64,000 nt of DNA, from assembly GCF_010747415.1 (NCBI RefSeq), contig NZ_JAAGNZ010000002.1:992001-1056000 (forward strand). Reading direction: 5' to 3'. Position numbers and translations under genes: made by a program. The DNA is from Spirosoma agri (GTDB taxonomy: Bacteria > Bacteroidota > Bacteroidia > Cytophagales > Spirosomataceae). This document shows, piece by piece, positions 1-9,597 of the stretch (its first letter is position 1; each line of letters begins with the position of its first letter). The notes under the pieces are model-generated. The model searched no databases and was not told where the DNA came from. It was given only the letters and a program-made list of their open reading frames with translations.

Positions 1-864
1 CTTGGTCAACAGCCAGCTATATGTTTTGTGATATAGGGTCGCTGGAACGAGTACAGATAAAGCCATTCCCTGAACCGTATACCGGATCGTTTCGCGGAAA
101 AACAGGTCACGGTAGACCAGCGTGAACAGCAACAGCAGCGCAGCTACACCATACGGCAGCCAGTGACCGGCAAAGCGAATGTAGGAGCCGTTTGGCGTAC
201 GATGTAAGACCAGACTGGTCAGGCAACCGAACAGAATGGCGTCGAAGCGTGTGTCGGTAGAACGGTAGATCCGATCCGTTACGGCATAGCTCAATCCCTG
301 CGTCGAGGCAATATGCAATCGCCAGCACATAGCCCCGATTATCGCTGCAATCAGAATACCAATAAACAGATTGTTCCACCGGAACAGGACGATGAAGAGG
401 ATTGGAAAAACGATGTAAAAATGCTCCTCGACCGCCAGTGACCAGACAATGTTATACACCTTCGAACACATCGCCGATACCTCGGGCGTGGCATAGATCA
501 TGTAATAGTTCCGGTAGTAAAATACGGTCGATAAAATCTCATTCATGTTCACCTCACAGCCAATCAGGATCGTGAACAGAACCGCAATGACGACCATGAA
601 CAGCAGTGCCGGATAAAGCCGAAGAAGCCGCCGGGCGTAGAAACTTTTCATGTCGATGCGTTGCTTTTTCTCATACTCGGCAATCATGAGCCGGGTGATC
701 AACAGGCCACTGATGAAGAAAAAAAGCGTTACGCCAAAACCGCCGGGAAGAATATGACCATACCCGTAGTGGCTGAATACCACCAGCAGTATGGCTACAC
801 CTCGGAAACCGTCCAGCCCTGGAATATAGTTTGTATTGGCTCGTTGTTGACTTAGTTGTGACAT
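1..864 (-). CDS. Acyltransferase family 3 membrane protein, C-terminus beyond window
   Basis: This is the last gene of the exopolysaccharide operon visible here, and it probably transfers an acyl group (often acetyl) to a sugar of the polysaccharide. The reading frame is open from the ATG at 864 to position 1 (288 codons), so the C-terminus lies outside the window. The N-terminus has the family signature GLDGFRGVAILLV followed by a histidine (FSHYG), then FFFISGFLL-like FFISGLLI and the RLLRLYP motif near residue 80. Several hydrophobic segments follow, including the WSLAVEEHFY motif typical of acyltransferase 3 and OafA-like enzymes. The start lies one base after the stop of the upstream GT4 gene, which indicates cotranscription. 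The acylated sugar cannot be told from sequence. Confidence 0.9.
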   Translation of the reverse strand, partial: MSQLSQQRANTNYIPGLDGFRGVAILLVVFSHYGYGHILPGGFGVTLFFFISGLLITRLMIAEYEKKQRIDMKSFYARRLLRLYPALLFMVVIAVLFTILIGCEVNMNEILSTVFYYRNYYMIYATPEVSAMCSKVYNIVWSLAVEEHFYIVFPILFIVLFRWNNLFIGILIAAIIGAMCWRLHIASTQGLSYAVTDRIYRSTDTRFDAILFGCLTSLVLHRTPNGSYIRFAGHWLPYGVAALLLLFTLVYRDLFFRETIRYTVQGMALSVLVPATLYHKTYSWLLTK

Positions 865-865
865 G

Positions 866-1996
866 TTACTGTGGTTGAGCGAGTAAGTCCTTGTAAATTG
901 AATGGAGCTTCGGGAAAATAGCATCCGGCAGGTAACGCTGAATGATATAGCCCGACTCATCGCCCATCTGGCGAACCAGACACGGATTTTCGATGAAGCC
1001 ATTCAGCCGTTCATAAATTGCCTGTTTATCACCGGGTTGTACCAGATAGCCATTGACACCGTCGACAACGGCTTCGGCTGTGCCGCCAACCGGCGTCGAG
1101 ATGACCGGCAGGTGATAACTCATTGCTTCCAGAATAGATAAGGGCAGCCCTTCGTTATATGACGGCAGGATATATACGTCGCTTTCGGAGAGTAGCTTTT
1201 GCTTGTGATCACCCGATACCCAGCCTTCAAAACGAACGATCGTCTCCAGGCGGTGCTGTTCGATGAATGCCTGAAGTTTTTCGACTTCACCATTACCGCC
1301 GATGGTTAGCTCAAGTTTACCGTTCCAATCGGCTTTGTGCTGTCGGACCACATCCAGCAGATCGAATATACCTTTCCGGTTGCCAATCAGGCCCAGGAAA
1401 AGAACCCGGAGCGGACCGCTTCCCAGCGGATTTGTCAACGCCGTACTGCGTTGGGGCATATCGATAACATTGCCCAATATTTCAATTCGCTTCATCCGGA
1501 AATTAGCCTCGAAAAATGTTTTCCAAGATTCGGACAGACAGAGCATAACATCGGTGTTCTCAACCATAAAGCGCACCAGATTTTTCATGACAGGGCTGCT
1601 TTCGGTGAAAAATACTTTGAACTCCGAGCCATTCATGTGGTAAATCGTCTGCCGCCCGAATAAATATTTAGCCGTCAGGAATACGATGAATTTTCGATAG
1701 AAACTACCATAAGATGCCCCATGAATGTGAACGATCCGGATCGACTGGTCCTTGATCAGGGTTCGTAGTAGGTTAACATACTGACCGATAAAATACCACA
1801 CCAATTGAAGCTTGTTAGGGACCATTCGGTGCGTGGTGATGTACTTGAATACGCCGAAATACTTTTCGTACACGTAAATCAGGTAACCGATGCCGCCTTC
1901 ATAGGGGCGGTGGCGGAAACCAACGGTCAGCACCTTTTCGGCTACTTCCCTCGGAATTGAAACGGATGTTACAGGAGGTGCGCTAGCGGTTATCAT
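866..1996 (-). CDS. Glycosyltransferase family 4 (GT-B)
   Basis: A 376-residue GT-B glycosyltransferase that probably adds one sugar to the lipid-linked repeat unit on the cytoplasmic side. The C-terminal glycosyltransferase group 1 domain is clear: LRVLFLGLIGNRKG near residue 200, GGNGEVEKL near 235, and the nucleotide-sugar binding E-x7-E motif in SYNEGLPLSILEAM near 280, then STPVGG. The start overlaps the stop of the upstream GT4 by 4 bases (ATGA), a sign of translational coupling. Donor and acceptor sugars cannot be assigned. Confidence 0.93.
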   Translation of the reverse strand: MITASAPPVTSVSIPREVAEKVLTVGFRHRPYEGGIGYLIYVYEKYFGVFKYITTHRMVPNKLQLVWYFIGQYVNLLRTLIKDQSIRIVHIHGASYGSFYRKFIVFLTAKYLFGRQTIYHMNGSEFKVFFTESSPVMKNLVRFMVENTDVMLCLSESWKTFFEANFRMKRIEILGNVIDMPQRSTALTNPLGSGPLRVLFLGLIGNRKGIFDLLDVVRQHKADWNGKLELTIGGNGEVEKLQAFIEQHRLETIVRFEGWVSGDHKQKLLSESDVYILPSYNEGLPLSILEAMSYHLPVISTPVGGTAEAVVDGVNGYLVQPGDKQAIYERLNGFIENPCLVRQMGDESGYIIQRYLPDAIFPKLHSIYKDLLAQPQ

Positions 1997-3075
1997 ACAG
2001 TTTTGGCAGATAAAAAAGAAATAAAGGGTACGTTATCAGGCAACGCGTAGGCATCCAGGTACTCCTGAGCAGTACGCTGTACCGTAAAGGCTGACCGGGC
2101 GTGTACTTTCGCCTGATATATTTTCTGCTGGAAATGATCGGTCGTGGACTCGCTTATTATTGTTCGGATATGATCAGCGCAATCATCGGCGTTGCCGGTT
2201 GTAAACGAGGTGCCGAACGTGCCTGTGTTTATGATTTCCAGCGGTCCATCGATGTCGGATACCAGAACCGGAACGCCAGCCGCCATGGCTTCAACCACCG
2301 TCAGACCGAATCCCTCATAAAGCGAAGGCTGCACAAGCAGATCATACTCGGCTAACTGCTGGTAGATGTAAGCACGGTCTTTCAGGCCGAGGAACGAAAC
2401 ATATGGTTCCAGTTTCAGCTCGGTTACCATATTTTTCAGTATAGCCCATGAATCACCTTCGCCAATAAAATCGAGGTGTATCGTATCCAGACCAAACTCT
2501 GTAATCAGCTGATTAAGTGCATGCAACAGAATGTGCTGGCCTTTTTTCTGGTGCATCAGCCGGCTAATCTGAACCATCCGGAAAGGACCATTGCTGTAGG
2601 GTGGATATTTTTGACGGATCGTTGCCGCAGGAACACCGTTATAAATTACGGCAGCATCCAGCCCTGAACGTTGTTTGATATCGGTTTGAACAATCGAAGA
2701 AATAGCAAACAGGCGGTTGTATTGGCGGAAATACGTAGTTGGTACTGTAACGTCATGAACCGTGAGGTACTTCCGGCATGACTGACGTAACAACGTCACG
2801 GCTTTGGGATTATGACAGTGGATAACGTCGGGCTTAAGCCGCCATAGTAGCCTGTTTAGCTTGACAAGATACCCTGGATTGCGGCTCCCTGCCGGCCGGT
2901 CGATCAGGTGAACCTGAACGCGCTGGTCGATCCGGGCCAGCAATGCCGGATTGTAGGTTGCATTGATAATGACCAGATGCAAATCCACAAACTGACATTG
3001 CTCGTTGAGAATATCCACCAGCATGGTTTCCGTGCCGCCAGTTTCCAAACCAAAGTTTAGATGTATGATTCGCAT
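1993..3075 (-). CDS. Glycosyltransferase family 4 (GT-B)
   Basis: A 360-residue GT4 family glycosyltransferase of the polysaccharide operon. The N-terminus (GLETGGTETM) matches the glycine-rich acceptor-domain loop of GT4 enzymes such as the EpsD and EpsF types. The donor-binding part has SRLMHQKKGQ near residue 175, FIGEGDSW near 210 and the E-x7-E motif in SLYEGFGLTVVEAMAAGVPV near 250. It shares a 4-base ATGA overlap with the next GT4 and begins 5 bases after the preceding acetyltransferase gene, so the genes are one unit. The linkage made is unknown. Confidence 0.93.
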   Translation of the reverse strand: MRIIHLNFGLETGGTETMLVDILNEQCQFVDLHLVIINATYNPALLARIDQRVQVHLIDRPAGSRNPGYLVKLNRLLWRLKPDVIHCHNPKAVTLLRQSCRKYLTVHDVTVPTTYFRQYNRLFAISSIVQTDIKQRSGLDAAVIYNGVPAATIRQKYPPYSNGPFRMVQISRLMHQKKGQHILLHALNQLITEFGLDTIHLDFIGEGDSWAILKNMVTELKLEPYVSFLGLKDRAYIYQQLAEYDLLVQPSLYEGFGLTVVEAMAAGVPVLVSDIDGPLEIINTGTFGTSFTTGNADDCADHIRTIISESTTDHFQQKIYQAKVHARSAFTVQRTAQEYLDAYALPDNVPFISFLSAKTV

Positions 3076-3080
3076 AACTT

Positions 3081-3629
3081 TTAATCAACCGTGTTAACGA
3101 TGTAATCTGCCGTTGCTTCTTTATTCGCAATCACTTTTGCCGGACTACCGATAACGACGCTATCGGCGGGTATGTCGAAATTGACGAATGTGTTGGGTGC
3201 GATCAGAACGTTATCGCCCACCGTGATTCGGCCGACGATAACGGCGCCGGTTCCAATCCAGACCTTGTTGCCAATTGTTGGACATCCCTTGCGTTCGCCC
3301 CGGTTTGTTTGCCCGATCGTGACGTTATGGGCGATGTAACAATTGTCGCCAATGACGGCCTGTTTATTGATAACGATCGGGCCAAAGTGCTGAATGACCA
3401 GCCCTTTACCAACTTTGGTGTTGTGATTGATCTGGAAGCCAAACTTGAACGTGTAGTGGTAATAAAACAACCGATAAAAGGCACCGGGCAGACTAAATTT
3501 GCCGTGTCGGGATACCTTCCGAAAGCAGTACGTGTACCGAAATCCGGGTGTCAGCAAACACTTCATGAAAGCCCGAAAACCTGTCTGGCCTGTATACCGG
3601 TATAAATCAGCCTTTATGATCGCGTCCAT
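3081..3629 (-). CDS. Serine acetyltransferase-like hexapeptide-repeat acetyltransferase
   Basis: A 182-residue left-handed beta-helix acyltransferase resembling serine O-acetyltransferases and the exopolysaccharide acetyltransferases derived from them. Hexapeptide turns run from about residue 65 (INHNTKVGKGLVI) through IGDNCYIAHNVTIGQ near 95 and WIGTGAVIVGRITVGDNVLIAPNTFV near 130, ending in the family's GSPAKVI. The CysE-type catalytic histidine is plausible in IAHNVTIG. Its place between glycosyltransferases argues for sugar acetylation rather than cysteine biosynthesis; that reassignment is inference. Confidence 0.85.
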   Translation of the reverse strand: MDAIIKADLYRYTGQTGFRAFMKCLLTPGFRYTYCFRKVSRHGKFSLPGAFYRLFYYHYTFKFGFQINHNTKVGKGLVIQHFGPIVINKQAVIGDNCYIAHNVTIGQTNRGERKGCPTIGNKVWIGTGAVIVGRITVGDNVLIAPNTFVNFDIPADSVVIGSPAKVIANKEATADYIVNTVD

Positions 3630-3656
3630 GATCTTGATGTCCCGAAGGAATACAGT

Positions 3657-4430
3657 TTATTGTGACAGCGTTGCCTTAACGATACTTTTGAAAGCCCGGT
3701 AACGAGTTTTCAGCGTTGCTTTGGAGTAGGGAGTTGCTCCGTGTTTGCGCAAAACCTGACGAATGTCGCGTAGGAACAGATGCCCCCCCGTGCTGGTTTT
3801 TGTCGCTTCCCACCGACGGTAACAGGCCGATGATTTATCGGAGTAGTAATAAATGGGTCCATGGTTGAGCAAACGCAGCCACAGGTCCAGATCCATGCAA
3901 TAATGAATCGACTCGTCTACGTACCCCACGCGTTGAATGAGCTCGGTCGGGTAAAAGGAGCCGGGTTGCATGACATCATAATTGCTGGTCAGCAGTTGCG
4001 ATTTGCCGGATATGGTCACTTGCCGGGTTTCGATGAAATTGCCCTTCCCGTCGATCCAGTCTACCCGGCTGCCGTAGTAAATAGAACCGTCCTGATGCTG
4101 TTGATAGAGCCGGACAATCTGCTCGACACAATCAGCGTGAAGCAAATCATCGGAATTGATCCAGCCCACCAGATCGCCGGTAGCCGCCCGAAACCCCTTG
4201 TTGATCGCATCGGACTGGCCCCGGTCTTTCTCGTGGATAACGATGTCGATTTTATCACGATACCGATCGACCACAGCCATTGTTTCGTCGGTAGACTTGC
4301 CGTCGACAAGGATGTATTCGATGTTCTTATACGTTTGACCAAGAACCGATTGAATGGTTGCTTCGATAAACTGACCCTGATTATACGATGGTGTAACAAT
4401 AGATACTTTGGGCAGCTTGGTAGCGATCAT
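3657..4430 (-). CDS. Glycosyltransferase family 2
   Basis: A 257-residue GT-A fold glycosyltransferase of the WcaA type. It starts with VSIVTPSYNQGQFIEATIQS, has the first nucleotide-binding aspartate in LVDGKSTDET (residues 41-50), and the metal-binding motif SDD at residues 93-95 within GWINSDDLL. The start overlaps the end of the upstream polymerase gene by 4 bases. It probably acts on the undecaprenyl-linked intermediate on the inner face of the membrane. Specificity cannot be read from the sequence. Confidence 0.93.
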   Translation of the reverse strand: MIATKLPKVSIVTPSYNQGQFIEATIQSVLGQTYKNIEYILVDGKSTDETMAVVDRYRDKIDIVIHEKDRGQSDAINKGFRAATGDLVGWINSDDLLHADCVEQIVRLYQQHQDGSIYYGSRVDWIDGKGNFIETRQVTISGKSQLLTSNYDVMQPGSFYPTELIQRVGYVDESIHYCMDLDLWLRLLNHGPIYYYSDKSSACYRRWEATKTSTGGHLFLRDIRQVLRKHGATPYSKATLKTRYRAFKSIVKATLSQ

Positions 4431-5821
4431 ACGGGTATCGTTTCAAAAGATGAGTAGTTTGTTTTCTGAACAGGTGGTTCGGCGGGAAATACTATACTGG
4501 GGATAGTTCCTGACGCTTTCGTTGCTATTACCGCAATGAACAGCATGAATACCCGGAATGGGATCAGAATCATTTCTACGCCAAGCATTGAGGCAAGCAG
4601 AGCTTCTGTAACCCAGAGCAATCCGGCAACACTGTATAAGGTTGCTTTCCGTTTGTAAAAATGCTTTGCCAACATCACCAGTACGATTGTGTAGAAAATG
4701 GCACCGACGAGGCCAACCTGTAACAGTAGCATTGACCACGGAATATCGCCGGTTTCGATCTGCGCGACGCGATCGTAGCGCTCCTGAAAAATACCAACCT
4801 CGAAGGGTAGCTTATTAGCTTGCTTGGTATCTTCTCCCAGGAGGCCAATACCAAACAGCCAACCCAATGGCAGCGACATAATGTATTGAAACCGTTCGAG
4901 CAAGTGGGCAATTCTAAACGTGAGCGTATTGTCGCTGTAGTCCATCTGACCGAGCACCATGGAGCCCGACAACGTCCGGCCGAGATCCGTAAACGCTTCG
5001 TTGATCCGGTAACTGACCACATCGATCAGCGAAACTAGGTAGGCAACAACGCTGATCGCGCTTAGGTACATCGTTCGCTTGTTCCGTTGCGTGACCAACA
5101 CGTACAGAACAATGACAAAAAAGAGTGTGATGATATAGGAACGGTGCATAGGGGCCACTACGGTTAGTACCAGAATGCCGACTACACTAACCTGCATCAT
5201 TTTTGAGCGGAACTGATGCACAAACAGATAGTAGAAAAATACGGGTGTCAGGTAGACCGGTGTGTTGTAGAAACGGGTAAATCCGAAACCTTCTATATCG
5301 TGTGTGATGGCTTCACTACCGGCTGCCTGCGCTGCCAGAAATGATGTTTTAAGCGGAATCTGAATCAGAAAAATTACACACAGTACGACTGTGATGGCAC
5401 ACACTGTGCGCATAACACGAATCAATACGTGTGTCGGCACGATGAAGAAAACGCCGAAGCTCAACAAAAACAGATTGGCTCTCAGTACTTTGAGAACTCC
5501 GGAGAAACTGTAGTCCAGCACAACGCAGCTATAGAACGCGTCGGCCAGTACGAAGATAACAAAGGCCGCTACCCATTTGAAAACGCCTTCGCGACGAATC
5601 ACATTCTGAAGCGTGTCGAACCGATAAAACAGCAGTACGACAATGTACAATAGCGCTAAGTCTGTTAGTTTATCGACCGGCGAAGCCGCCATTAAAATAG
5701 AGGCCGGAATGAGTTGAAAACCATTGGTTATCAGGCCGAAAAAGATGAGTAAGGAACAATAATAATTTCTGGTGAAAATAAACTGGTAGATCGCCAGCCC
5801 GGTCAGTAGGAGTCCAAGCAT
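4427..5821 (-). CDS. O-antigen polymerase-like membrane protein (Wzy-type)
   Basis: A 464-residue, strongly hydrophobic protein with roughly ten to twelve membrane segments. A hydrophilic loop of about 90 residues lies in the second half (from about DVVSYRINEAF to QIETGDIPWS), as is usual for Wzy polymerases and O-antigen ligases. Wzy proteins are poorly conserved, so the call rests on topology, size and the complete Wzx/Wzy-type operon around it. It would polymerise repeat units in the periplasm. It overlaps the downstream GT2 by 4 bases and ends 12 bases after the preceding gene. An O-antigen ligase is the main alternative. Confidence 0.75.
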   Translation of the reverse strand: MLGLLLTGLAIYQFIFTRNYYCSLLIFFGLITNGFQLIPASILMAASPVDKLTDLALLYIVVLLFYRFDTLQNVIRREGVFKWVAAFVIFVLADAFYSCVVLDYSFSGVLKVLRANLFLLSFGVFFIVPTHVLIRVMRTVCAITVVLCVIFLIQIPLKTSFLAAQAAGSEAITHDIEGFGFTRFYNTPVYLTPVFFYYLFVHQFRSKMMQVSVVGILVLTVVAPMHRSYIITLFFVIVLYVLVTQRNKRTMYLSAISVVAYLVSLIDVVSYRINEAFTDLGRTLSGSMVLGQMDYSDNTLTFRIAHLLERFQYIMSLPLGWLFGIGLLGEDTKQANKLPFEVGIFQERYDRVAQIETGDIPWSMLLLQVGLVGAIFYTIVLVMLAKHFYKRKATLYSVAGLLWVTEALLASMLGVEMILIPFRVFMLFIAVIATKASGTIPSIVFPAEPPVQKTNYSSFETIPV

Positions 5822-5833
5822 GATTCGTTCGGT

Positions 5834-6484
5834 TTAGAGTGAATAGGCTGGCCGAGTGATTTCGGCTAACGTCGAAGCTGGTACATCCCGAATGAAGCGA
5901 GCTGGGTTCCCCGCCCAGATCTGATCGTCGGGGATCGTGCGGGTAACGACTGAGCCCGCTCCAACAATCGACCTTTCACCAATGGTGACTCCTTTCAGGA
6001 TGATGGAGTTCGCGCCGATAAACGAGTCAGCACCAATAGCGATAGCAGCCTTCCGAAACCCTTCCAGTTGGGTCCGTCGCAACTGATAATCAAGCGGATG
6101 GAAGTCATTATCCCATATCGACGTGTTGCCGCCTAGGTTGCAGTACGGACCGATCGTTACCGATGACGTAACATTGATGGATGTACCCGAAAAACCGCAG
6201 TCGTGGTCAATGTGTAGTGTTGCGCCATTAGCGACCGAAATGATTACGGGATTGTAGAGACCAATGGCATTGTACTGGGTCGATGAGCGAAAAACGACAT
6301 TGTCGCCGATGACGATTTTTGCACCCGGCGCTACTTTCCAGATCAGCTTACCATACAGTCGTATGTTCTTGCCTAGTGTTACGTTAGGGTAGAATAACCG
6401 CATCTTCTGATAAAAAAGAGCCGTTTGCAACGCCAGCTGCCAGTTGCGTATTGAATTGAGGACTAAACTGATTGCAGATCTCAT
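5834..6484 (-). CDS. Hexapeptide-repeat acyltransferase (LbH, maltose/galactoside acetyltransferase type)
   Basis: A 216-residue left-handed beta-helix acyltransferase. Hexapeptide turns begin near residue 35 (VTLGKNIRLYG) and continue through IVIGDNVVFRSSTQY, the family hallmark of a histidine in the active-site loop (WDNDFHPLDY near residue 125), IGADSFIGANSIILKGVTIGERSIVGAGSVV near 160 and GNPARFI at the end. This matches the xenobiotic/galactoside acetyltransferase group found in O-antigen and capsule clusters. It overlaps the upstream GT2 by 4 bases. Together with the other acetyltransferase and the acyltransferase-3 it suggests a heavily acylated polymer. Confidence 0.88.
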   Translation of the reverse strand: MRSAISLVLNSIRNWQLALQTALFYQKMRLFYPNVTLGKNIRLYGKLIWKVAPGAKIVIGDNVVFRSSTQYNAIGLYNPVIISVANGATLHIDHDCGFSGTSINVTSSVTIGPYCNLGGNTSIWDNDFHPLDYQLRRTQLEGFRKAAIAIGADSFIGANSIILKGVTIGERSIVGAGSVVTRTIPDDQIWAGNPARFIRDVPASTLAEITRPAYSL

Positions 6485-7488
6485 GACCGGTTCAGAATAG
6501 GTTGTGGCGTAAGCGCCGTAAAGTTTTTCTTAACCCGTAGCAGGTCCTGCATGGTGGATGAGAAGTGCTTACGTTGCGAGACCATCGTGGTAAGCATCGT
6601 GGCATCCATTAGGAGAACAATATATTTTTCTCGAACGGATCTGGGTGCGGTCAATCGACGCAGCGTATAATAAACGCGCCGAAAAAAGTGATACGTCCAG
6701 CTTCGGCTGTTGGTTTGTTCGGCTAGCGCATAGTATGGTTGAAGGACCCCGTTGCCTTTACCGAATTGCTGAAACATGCGAGTGATGTATGACCATTGTA
6801 GTCGACCTTCGGGCAGGTAATGCTCAAATTCGAGATACGGACTGTACCAAAGCTGATATCCCAGAATCTTGATTAGTGTGGTCAGTTCGCCATCGTCACC
6901 GGCCGACAATGTTTTACCCGAACGGCCACTTAACTTGGTCTGGAATCCGGAGTCCAGTACCCGCAGAATGACCGAACGTCGCACAACCAAACCCGCTCCG
7001 TAGAGCGTGCTGCCCATCACTTCACCCTCGTTCCGGCCTTGTGGACCAAGTGCATACCCGTGCACACAACCATCGAAGAAATCCGGCTTGTTACCACCAA
7101 AAACCGGAGCACCCTGACCACCACAAGCACCGATTCGATCGTTCGATTCCAGAATCCGAAAACTGTCAGTCACGTAGTTCGTGCAGAGCCAGTTATCATC
7201 ATCGCAGAAAATAAGGTACTCGTAGGTAGCGGCCCGTATTCCCGTCATACGGGCATGGATAAGGCCCTGTTGCGGCTCATTAACGATCGTCAGCGGAATA
7301 GTTGTCAAATACGAATCCCACAGTCGCTGAGCCACCTGCGCGGTTTCGTCCGTAGAATTATTGTCGACAACAACGACTTCCCACTTGATTTTATCAGATA
7401 CGCGTTGCTTTGTCAGATGCTCCAGTGTTTCCGGCAACCGGGCGGCACTGTTGTAGCAGCAAATAACAACCGAAACACCTTTGTTCAT
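6481..7488 (-). CDS. Glycosyltransferase family 2
   Basis: A 335-residue GT2 enzyme with a GT-A N-terminal domain: VSVVICCYNSAARLPETL, VVDNNSTDET near residues 41-49 and the metal motif CDDDNW with aspartates 96-98. The region around ESNDRIGACGGQG and the later SGRSGKTLSAGDDGELT resembles the GT2 group annotated as WcaE/WcaA-like with an ED-type acid near residue 200. The C-terminal third is basic and less conserved. The gene overlaps the downstream acetyltransferase by 4 bases. It likely adds a sugar to the repeat unit. Confidence 0.92.
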   Translation of the reverse strand: MNKGVSVVICCYNSAARLPETLEHLTKQRVSDKIKWEVVVVDNNSTDETAQVAQRLWDSYLTTIPLTIVNEPQQGLIHARMTGIRAATYEYLIFCDDDNWLCTNYVTDSFRILESNDRIGACGGQGAPVFGGNKPDFFDGCVHGYALGPQGRNEGEVMGSTLYGAGLVVRRSVILRVLDSGFQTKLSGRSGKTLSAGDDGELTTLIKILGYQLWYSPYLEFEHYLPEGRLQWSYITRMFQQFGKGNGVLQPYYALAEQTNSRSWTYHFFRRVYYTLRRLTAPRSVREKYIVLLMDATMLTTMVSQRKHFSSTMQDLLRVKKNFTALTPQPILNRS

Positions 7489-7530
7489 GAGTTTAAACGT
7501 TATGTGTACGTTGGCTTTCCAGGAAATAGC

Positions 7531-8859
7531 TCAGCTTTGAAGCAATAATGCCTTCAGCGCGATCTTGCCGGTCGGACGTAATGGTTTATGGATGAAGCTG
7601 CTCAGAAACGTTACGTAAAACTGTGTAACCAGCACCGATATAGCAGCCCCGTACGCACCGTAACGGGGAATCAGAAACATATTCATCCCAATATTCAGTA
7701 CCGAACCGATCAGGGTAATGCGTAGAAACAGGTGCGACAGGTTGAGGGTGTAGACATACGCATTCCGGGCTACACCAAGGGCAACGAACAAGAGCGTAAT
7801 GACCAGTACCAAACTAACGTCTGCACTCGCTTCAAACCGATTTCCCAGAAAGAAGACAATGAACGGTTTGATGAACAGCACGAAGCCGACAATGATGGCA
7901 TAGGCGGCACCAACCATTATTTTGTGGAGGTGGGCCAGACTTTGAAGAAATTCGGCCAGACTTTTCTGGTGCGCCTTGACAATTTTGGGTAGAAAAGATG
8001 ACTGAATGATCATCGGTACGAAGTACACCGCATCGACGAATCGATTGGCCGTTGCGTAGATGCCGCTTTCGAAATCGCCCGCCATGTCACGAACCAAAAT
8101 TTGGTCAACTCGCATAAACAGCCAGATCGCCATGTTCGATACCGCTAATGGCCAGCTATCACGCAACAGCATTCGGGCGAACCTCCGGTCAAATCGCAAC
8201 CCGTTCAGCAATTGTTCTTTGATCGCCAGATACAGCAGGCCAATGCCCGTGATGAAGCTTTCGGTCAGCGTAGCTACGCCGTACAGAAACAGATTTTTCG
8301 AGACCGTTGCTACCGTCACTTTAGCCGCGCTGGTGGCTATCGATGCTATGTTGGCCGCACCGACCGCTTTTTTCGATTGTAACTGTGCATCGAAGTAAAA
8401 CGAAAAGACGGTAAGCGGAACGAAGAACAGCGATACCCCCAGCAGCGAAACCAACTGATGCGAAAAATCATCGCTGGGTCGCAACACATAAACGACACCG
8501 ATAACAAGGCCATAGGACACAAGGCTGAAACCGCCCATCAATGCACCCGCCGTGCCGAGGATTGTACGTCGATTTTCGGCGTTTTTGGCCAATTCCCGAA
8601 TAACGATTTCCCGCAAGCCAAAGCCAACCAGCGTTGTAAAAAAGGATGAGAGCGCATAACAGTACGTAAAGACACCGTATCGTTCCGGCCCCAGCCGGTT
8701 GATCGTATAGATACCAACCGCGAAAATCAGGATGTAATTAATGAGTTTGCCCTGAAGCAGCCATCCGATATTCTTCAGAATGGATGCTGTTTCGGCACTA
8801 TTCACGTCCAGCGTTTGAGCCAGACCACTCTTCACTCGTCTCTGGAAAGCTTTTATCAT
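7531..8859 (-). CDS. Polysaccharide flippase, Wzx/RfbX family
   Basis: A 442-residue membrane protein of the MATE/MVF superfamily with about twelve transmembrane segments. The N-terminal part has the typical YTINRLGPERYGVFTYCYALSSFF-like pattern of polysaccharide biosynthesis proteins, with an arginine-rich start of helix 3 (GFGLREIVIREL). It would move undecaprenyl-linked repeat units across the inner membrane before Wzy polymerisation. It lies 9 bases after the sugar transferase gene and 42 bases before the GT2, in the operon order expected for a Wzx-dependent pathway. Confidence 0.9.
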   Translation of the reverse strand: MIKAFQRRVKSGLAQTLDVNSAETASILKNIGWLLQGKLINYILIFAVGIYTINRLGPERYGVFTYCYALSSFFTTLVGFGLREIVIRELAKNAENRRTILGTAGALMGGFSLVSYGLVIGVVYVLRPSDDFSHQLVSLLGVSLFFVPLTVFSFYFDAQLQSKKAVGAANIASIATSAAKVTVATVSKNLFLYGVATLTESFITGIGLLYLAIKEQLLNGLRFDRRFARMLLRDSWPLAVSNMAIWLFMRVDQILVRDMAGDFESGIYATANRFVDAVYFVPMIIQSSFLPKIVKAHQKSLAEFLQSLAHLHKIMVGAAYAIIVGFVLFIKPFIVFFLGNRFEASADVSLVLVITLLFVALGVARNAYVYTLNLSHLFLRITLIGSVLNIGMNMFLIPRYGAYGAAISVLVTQFYVTFLSSFIHKPLRPTGKIALKALLLQS

Positions 8860-8868
8860 AGGGTAGGC

Positions 8869-9555
8869 TCAATGAGCTTTTTCGTCACCGGTAACCATTT
8901 TGTAGGCCGTCCATAGACAGATTTTCAGATCCAGCGGCAGCGATTGTTTCCGGATGTAAAAGTGGTCGTACTTGATCCGGTGCTGCATGTCAACCAGTTG
9001 CGCGGTTTCTCCCCGGCAGCCACGAGACTGGGCCAACCCCGTTATGCCAGGTTTGACGGCATACCGGGCCTGATAACCCGGCAGCGTTTTCCAGTGCTTT
9101 GCATCGAGTTGGATGGGGTGGGGGCGGGGTCCCACGATGCTCATGTCGCCCAGGAGCACATTGAACACCTGGGGTAGCTCGTCCAGATTCGACTTACGCA
9201 GAAACCGGCCAACACGCGTGACCCGCAGGTCGTTTTTGGTAGCCTGTTTGAACTCCCCATCCGTCGTATGAGCCATCGTGCGAAACTTCAGACACCGGAA
9301 CGGACGCCCGTTTCGACCGGTACGCAATTGCATGAACAGCATGGGACCGGGTGAGGTGAGCCGGATTAACAGACCAATGACCGGCACCAACCAAAGCAGT
9401 AACGACATACACACAATACCAGCCACTAAAATGTCGAATAAACGTTTTAGCCGTTCGTACTTTCGGTCCGATCGGAATAGTGCATTACCGTCTGCCGAAA
9501 ACGATTCATTGAGTACCGCTGGGTCGTTAAGCGATTGCAAAGAAAAGTCAAGCAT
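8869..9555 (-). CDS. Undecaprenyl-phosphate sugar-1-phosphate transferase (initiating transferase)
   Basis: A 228-residue bacterial sugar transferase that would start each repeat unit by transferring a sugar-1-phosphate to undecaprenyl phosphate. One membrane segment lies near residues 40-65. The catalytic domain has the basic patch LKRLFDI, then FRCLKFRTM, the D-E-L-P-Q motif (NLDELPQVFNVL), VGPRPH and KPGITGLAQ. At 228 residues it is the short form (EpsL, WcaJ C-terminal type) with no extra N-terminal membrane domain. The actual sugar cannot be told. It sits downstream of the autokinase gene in the operon. Confidence 0.93.
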   Translation of the reverse strand: MLDFSLQSLNDPAVLNESFSADGNALFRSDRKYERLKRLFDILVAGIVCMSLLLWLVPVIGLLIRLTSPGPMLFMQLRTGRNGRPFRCLKFRTMAHTTDGEFKQATKNDLRVTRVGRFLRKSNLDELPQVFNVLLGDMSIVGPRPHPIQLDAKHWKTLPGYQARYAVKPGITGLAQSRGCRGETAQLVDMQHRIKYDHFYIRKQSLPLDLKICLWTAYKMVTGDEKAH

Positions 9556-9597
9556 ATCAATAAGATAGAATATAGATCGTGACGATAACTCACTGTA

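Noticed and set aside
1302..1663. Plus-strand frames of over 100 codons opposite the first GT4 gene
   Set aside because: They lie fully opposite a clear glycosyltransferase, overlap each other in two frames and show no family features; they are shadow frames.
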